Assembly (NCBI GenBank): GCA_030639955.1
Contig: DAOWKH010000112.1
Span: forward strand, 1-6,742
Direction: 5' to 3'
DNA length: 6,742 nt
Source of the DNA: Candidatus Omnitrophota bacterium
Lineage (GTDB): Bacteria > Omnitrophota > 4484-213
The translations under genes and the position numbers were made by a program. Shown one piece after another: positions 4,594 to 6,742 of this stretch. How positions within the stretch are numbered: the stretch's first letter is position 1; each line of letters starts with the position of its first letter. Under the pieces are notes generated by a model. That model was not told the origin of the DNA. It ran no database searches and saw only the letters and a list, made by a program, of their open reading frames with translations.

Positions 4594-5691
4594 ATGTTAT
4601 ATTGTTTAATAATAGCCGGTGGAAAAGGGGAACGGTTCTGGCCAAAGAGCAGGATAAAAAATCCTAAGCAGATGCTTTCAGTAGTCACTCGCAAAACAAT
4701 GATTGAGGACACTCTCGAGAGGTTAGAACCATTTATTGATAAGAAAAGAATCTTTGTAATTACAAATAAGCAGCAGATTCCCACTCTGAAAAAATTAGTT
4801 CTTTTAGAGAAAAAGAAGATTATTGCCGAACCTTTATCTCGAAATACCGCCGCGGCTATTGGTTTGGGAGCTATTTTGATTAAAAGAGAAAATCCAGATG
4901 GGATAATGGTCTGTCTTCCTGCTGACCACATTATTAGAAAAAAAACAAAATTTCGCAAGGTTCTTTCCTTAGCCGCGAGTGTAGCCCGTCAGAAGAATAC
5001 TTTGGTGACTATTGGTATAAAGCCAAGTTATCCAGCAACGGGATATGGGTATATACACGCTACACGCTACACGCCACACGCTACAAGTAAAAAACCAAAG
5101 AAAGAAAGTGAAAAGATTTTTCAAGTAGAGAAGTTTGTAGAAAAGCCGAAGAAAGAAGATGCAGAAAAATTTTTAGGGAGTGGAAAATATTTCTGGAATA
5201 GCGGAATATTTGTTTGGAAGGTTTCGGTTATTTTAGAGGCGATAAAAGAACATTTGCCCCAGCTTTATTCTGGTTTAATGAAGATAGAAGGTTGCTTAGA
5301 AACGAAACAAAGGAAAGAGGTGATAAAGGATATCTATAAAGATTTAAAGAGTATCTCAATTGATTATGGAGTTATGGAGAAGGCAAGCAATGTTTTTCTG
5401 ATAGAAGGGGATTTTGGCTGGACGGATTTAGGTTCTTGGCGGGCGTTTTGGGAGTTTCATAAAAAAGACGAGAAAGGGAATGTCTGCCGAGGCAGATCTG
5501 TAAATATAGACACCTATAATTCGGTAATTATCGGAGACAAAAAGAGATTGACCGCCGTCCTGGGTCTATCTAATCTAGTGATTGTGCAAACAGAGGATGC
5601 CACTTTGCTCTGCTCCAAGAACAGAACTCAGGATGTAAAGCTCTTGGTTAAAGAGATAGGTCAAAGAAGAGGGATGAAGAGGTTTTTATAA
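4594..5691 (+). CDS. manC: Mannose-1-phosphate guanylyltransferase (GDP-mannose synthesis)
   Basis: ManC makes GDP-mannose from GTP and mannose 1-phosphate in the cytosol, feeding glycan, LPS or exopolysaccharide synthesis. The 365-residue product is a nucleotidyltransferase fold with GGKGERFWPKSR (9-20), NPKQML (23-28), EPLSRNTAAAIG (79-90), LPADHII (108-114), YGYI (151-154), FVEKP (181-185), YFWNSGIFVWK (199-209), SIDYGVMEK (255-263) and GDFGWTDLGSW (272-282), then a short left-handed-helix region with DATLLC (335-340). There is no C-terminal phosphomannose isomerase domain, so it is the single-function form. Residues about 155-165 (HATRYTPHATS) come from a 7-bp tandem repeat and, with the Lys/Glu-rich stretch to about 174, lengthen the loop before FVEKP. 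The ATG at 4594 is preceded by AGGA. The gene ends 2 nt before ileS, so the two are probably co-transcribed although functionally unrelated. Confidence 0.95.
   Translation: MLYCLIIAGGKGERFWPKSRIKNPKQMLSVVTRKTMIEDTLERLEPFIDKKRIFVITNKQQIPTLKKLVLLEKKKIIAEPLSRNTAAAIGLGAILIKRENPDGIMVCLPADHIIRKKTKFRKVLSLAASVARQKNTLVTIGIKPSYPATGYGYIHATRYTPHATSKKPKKESEKIFQVEKFVEKPKKEDAEKFLGSGKYFWNSGIFVWKVSVILEAIKEHLPQLYSGLMKIEGCLETKQRKEVIKDIYKDLKSISIDYGVMEKASNVFLIEGDFGWTDLGSWRAFWEFHKKDEKGNVCRGRSVNIDTYNSVIIGDKKRLTAVLGLSNLVIVQTEDATLLCSKNRTQDVKLLVKEIGQRRGMKRFL
5055..5085 (+). repeat. Tandem 7-bp repeat inside manC
   Basis: Four heptads follow one another, ACACGCT, ACACGCT, ACACGCC and ACACGCT, plus a partial ACA. Three units equal 21 nt, so the protein period is seven residues (HATRYTP then HAT). 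The site is a surface loop before the sugar-binding FVEKP motif. Confidence 0.85.
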
Positions 5692-5693
5692 AA

Positions 5694-6742
5694 ATGGATT
5701 ACAAAGAGACATTAAATTTACCGCAAACAAAATTCCCGATGCGGGGCAAGCTTTCTCAAAAGGAATTGGAAATTGAGAAAGAATGGCAGGAGAAAGATAT
5801 CTATAATTTGCTAAGGAGAAAGCAGAAAGGAAGGGCTAAATATATCTTGCACGATGGGCCTCCTTATGCGAATGGACATATCCATATTGGGCACTCCTTA
5901 AACAAGATTTTAAAGGATATCATTCTTAAGTATAAGTCAATGGGCGGTTTTGACACCCCTTTTATTGCCGGCTGGGATTGTCATGGTTTGCCGGTGGAGC
6001 ATCAATTATTTAAGCAACTAAAAATAGATAAGGAACAGATTAGCCAACAGGATTTTCGCAGAAAGGCAAATGATTATGCCGCTAAATTTGTCCGGATTCA
6101 GAAAGAGGAGTTTAAAAGATTGGGAATATTTGCTGATTGGGAAAACTCTTATCTTACAATGGATAAAGGATACGAATTTAAGATTATAGAGGCGTTTAAT
6201 AAATTATTTAAGCAAGGGTATATCTATCGCGACTTAAAGCCGATTTATTGGTGCCCTGATTGTGAGACCGCTTTAGCCGAAGCCGAGGTAGAGTATAAAG
6301 ATATTTCTTCGCCATCTGTGTATGTGAAATTCAAGATGCAACCCGCTTCCCGCAACCCGCTTCCCGCAACCCGCTTCCCGCAACCCGCTTATTTTCTCAT
6401 CTGGACTACTACTCCCTGGACCCTGCCGGCAAATGTGGCCATTGCTGTTCGTCCGGAGGCAGAATATGCCTTAATAAAAATCAAAAATAAGGAAATTTTG
6501 ATTATTGCTAAGGACCTGGTTAGGCAAGTAATGCAGAAGGCAAAGATAAAGGATTATGAAATTATTAAAACAGTAAAAGGGAAAGAATTGGAGGGATTAG
6601 AGCATGAACACCCCTGGTTAAGCAGGTTGTCAAAGGTAGTATTAGCTGATTTCATAGACTTGAAGCAGGGAACAGGTTGTGTCCATATCGCTCCCGGACA
6701 CGGTATAGAGGATTATGAAATAGGACTGAAATATAAACTGCC
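5694..6742 (+). CDS. ileS: Isoleucyl-tRNA synthetase, N-terminal third, 3'-truncated by the window
   Basis: IleRS charges tRNA(Ile) and edits mischarged valine. The visible 349 residues start at the ATG 2 nt after manC and run off the right edge, where about 550-600 residues would normally remain. Signatures: NLPQTKFPMRG (8-18), LHDGPPYANGHIHIGHSLNK (52-71) with the HIGH motif at 64-67, GWDCHGLPVE (93-102), WCPDCETALAEAEVEY (186-201), then the CP1 editing domain with IWTTTPWTLPANVAIAV (236-252) and GTGCVHIAPGHGIEDY (326-341), including the editing Asp340. This pattern is the bacterial type of IleRS. Residues about 216-232, just before the editing Thr-rich motif, are encoded by a C-rich tandem repeat (14-residue period) unlike the AT-rich surroundings. 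That position is a variable linker in the family, so the enzyme is probably intact. A possible Shine-Dalgarno (AGAGG, 5678-5682) is rather far upstream. Confidence 0.96.
   Translation, partial: MDYKETLNLPQTKFPMRGKLSQKELEIEKEWQEKDIYNLLRRKQKGRAKYILHDGPPYANGHIHIGHSLNKILKDIILKYKSMGGFDTPFIAGWDCHGLPVEHQLFKQLKIDKEQISQQDFRRKANDYAAKFVRIQKEEFKRLGIFADWENSYLTMDKGYEFKIIEAFNKLFKQGYIYRDLKPIYWCPDCETALAEAEVEYKDISSPSVYVKFKMQPASRNPLPATRFPQPAYFLIWTTTPWTLPANVAIAVRPEAEYALIKIKNKEILIIAKDLVRQVMQKAKIKDYEIIKTVKGKELEGLEHEHPWLSRLSKVVLADFIDLKQGTGCVHIAPGHGIEDYEIGLKYKL
6341..6390 (+). repeat. Tandem 14-bp (double heptad) repeat inside ileS
   Basis: The unit ACCCGCTTCCCGCA occurs three times exactly (6341, 6355, 6369), followed by a partial ACCCGCTT. 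Each unit is two heptads, ACCCGCT and TCCCGCA. Three units make 42 nt, or 14 codons, so the frame is kept. The exact copy identity suggests recent expansion. Confidence 0.92.

Overview
The window is a compact, AT-rich stretch of bacterial chromosome with every gene on the + strand. It holds eight protein genes and no RNA gene. The gene content (parvulin-type periplasmic chaperone, probable lipoprotein ApbE, secreted TPR protein, GDP-mannose synthesis) points to a Gram-negative-type cell with an outer envelope. The AT-rich coding, protein style and many small intragenic repeats recall uncultured lineages such as Omnitrophota, but that placement is an impression and not a demonstration.

Layout. 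Positions 1-2181 hold three envelope genes: a 5'-truncated apbE (FAD:protein FMN transferase), a small Trp-rich secreted protein with one TPR, and a SurA-like chaperone whose parvulin domain looks degenerate. pdxA (vitamin B6 synthesis, 2159-3133) follows. These four genes overlap end to start by 14, 4 and 23 nt and look translationally coupled. A 98-nt gap with a strong palindrome precedes rsmA (16S rRNA dimethyltransferase), which overlaps gatC (amidotransferase subunit C) by 23 nt. A 158-nt gap made of degenerate heptad repeats in inverted orientation precedes manC (mannose-1-phosphate guanylyltransferase). Two nt later ileS (isoleucyl-tRNA synthetase) begins and runs off the right edge.

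How the genes relate. The order surA-pdxA-rsmA is the same as in the enterobacterial lptD-surA-pdxA-ksgA-apaGH cluster, here with different flanks. rsmA, gatC and ileS serve translation, and manC feeds sugar-nucleotide and glycan synthesis.

The genes are ordinary housekeeping ones. The unusual signal is in the small repeats. (1) A 58-bp, almost fully self-complementary element that folds as a three-way cruciform lies inside rsmA. It is bracketed by 5-bp direct repeats exactly 60 nt apart, so excision would leave the reading frame intact. (2) Short tandem repeats with non-triplet periods sit inside three genes: 8 bp in the surA signal peptide, 7 bp in manC and 7/14 bp in ileS. (3) The heptads in manC (ACACGCT), in ileS (ACCCGCT) and in the gatC-manC gap (AAACTCT) share the pattern AnnCnCT, which suggests one heptad-repeat family spreading through genes and gaps. 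No CRISPR, transposase, tRNA or phage gene was seen, and no gene-free stretch exceeds 158 nt.
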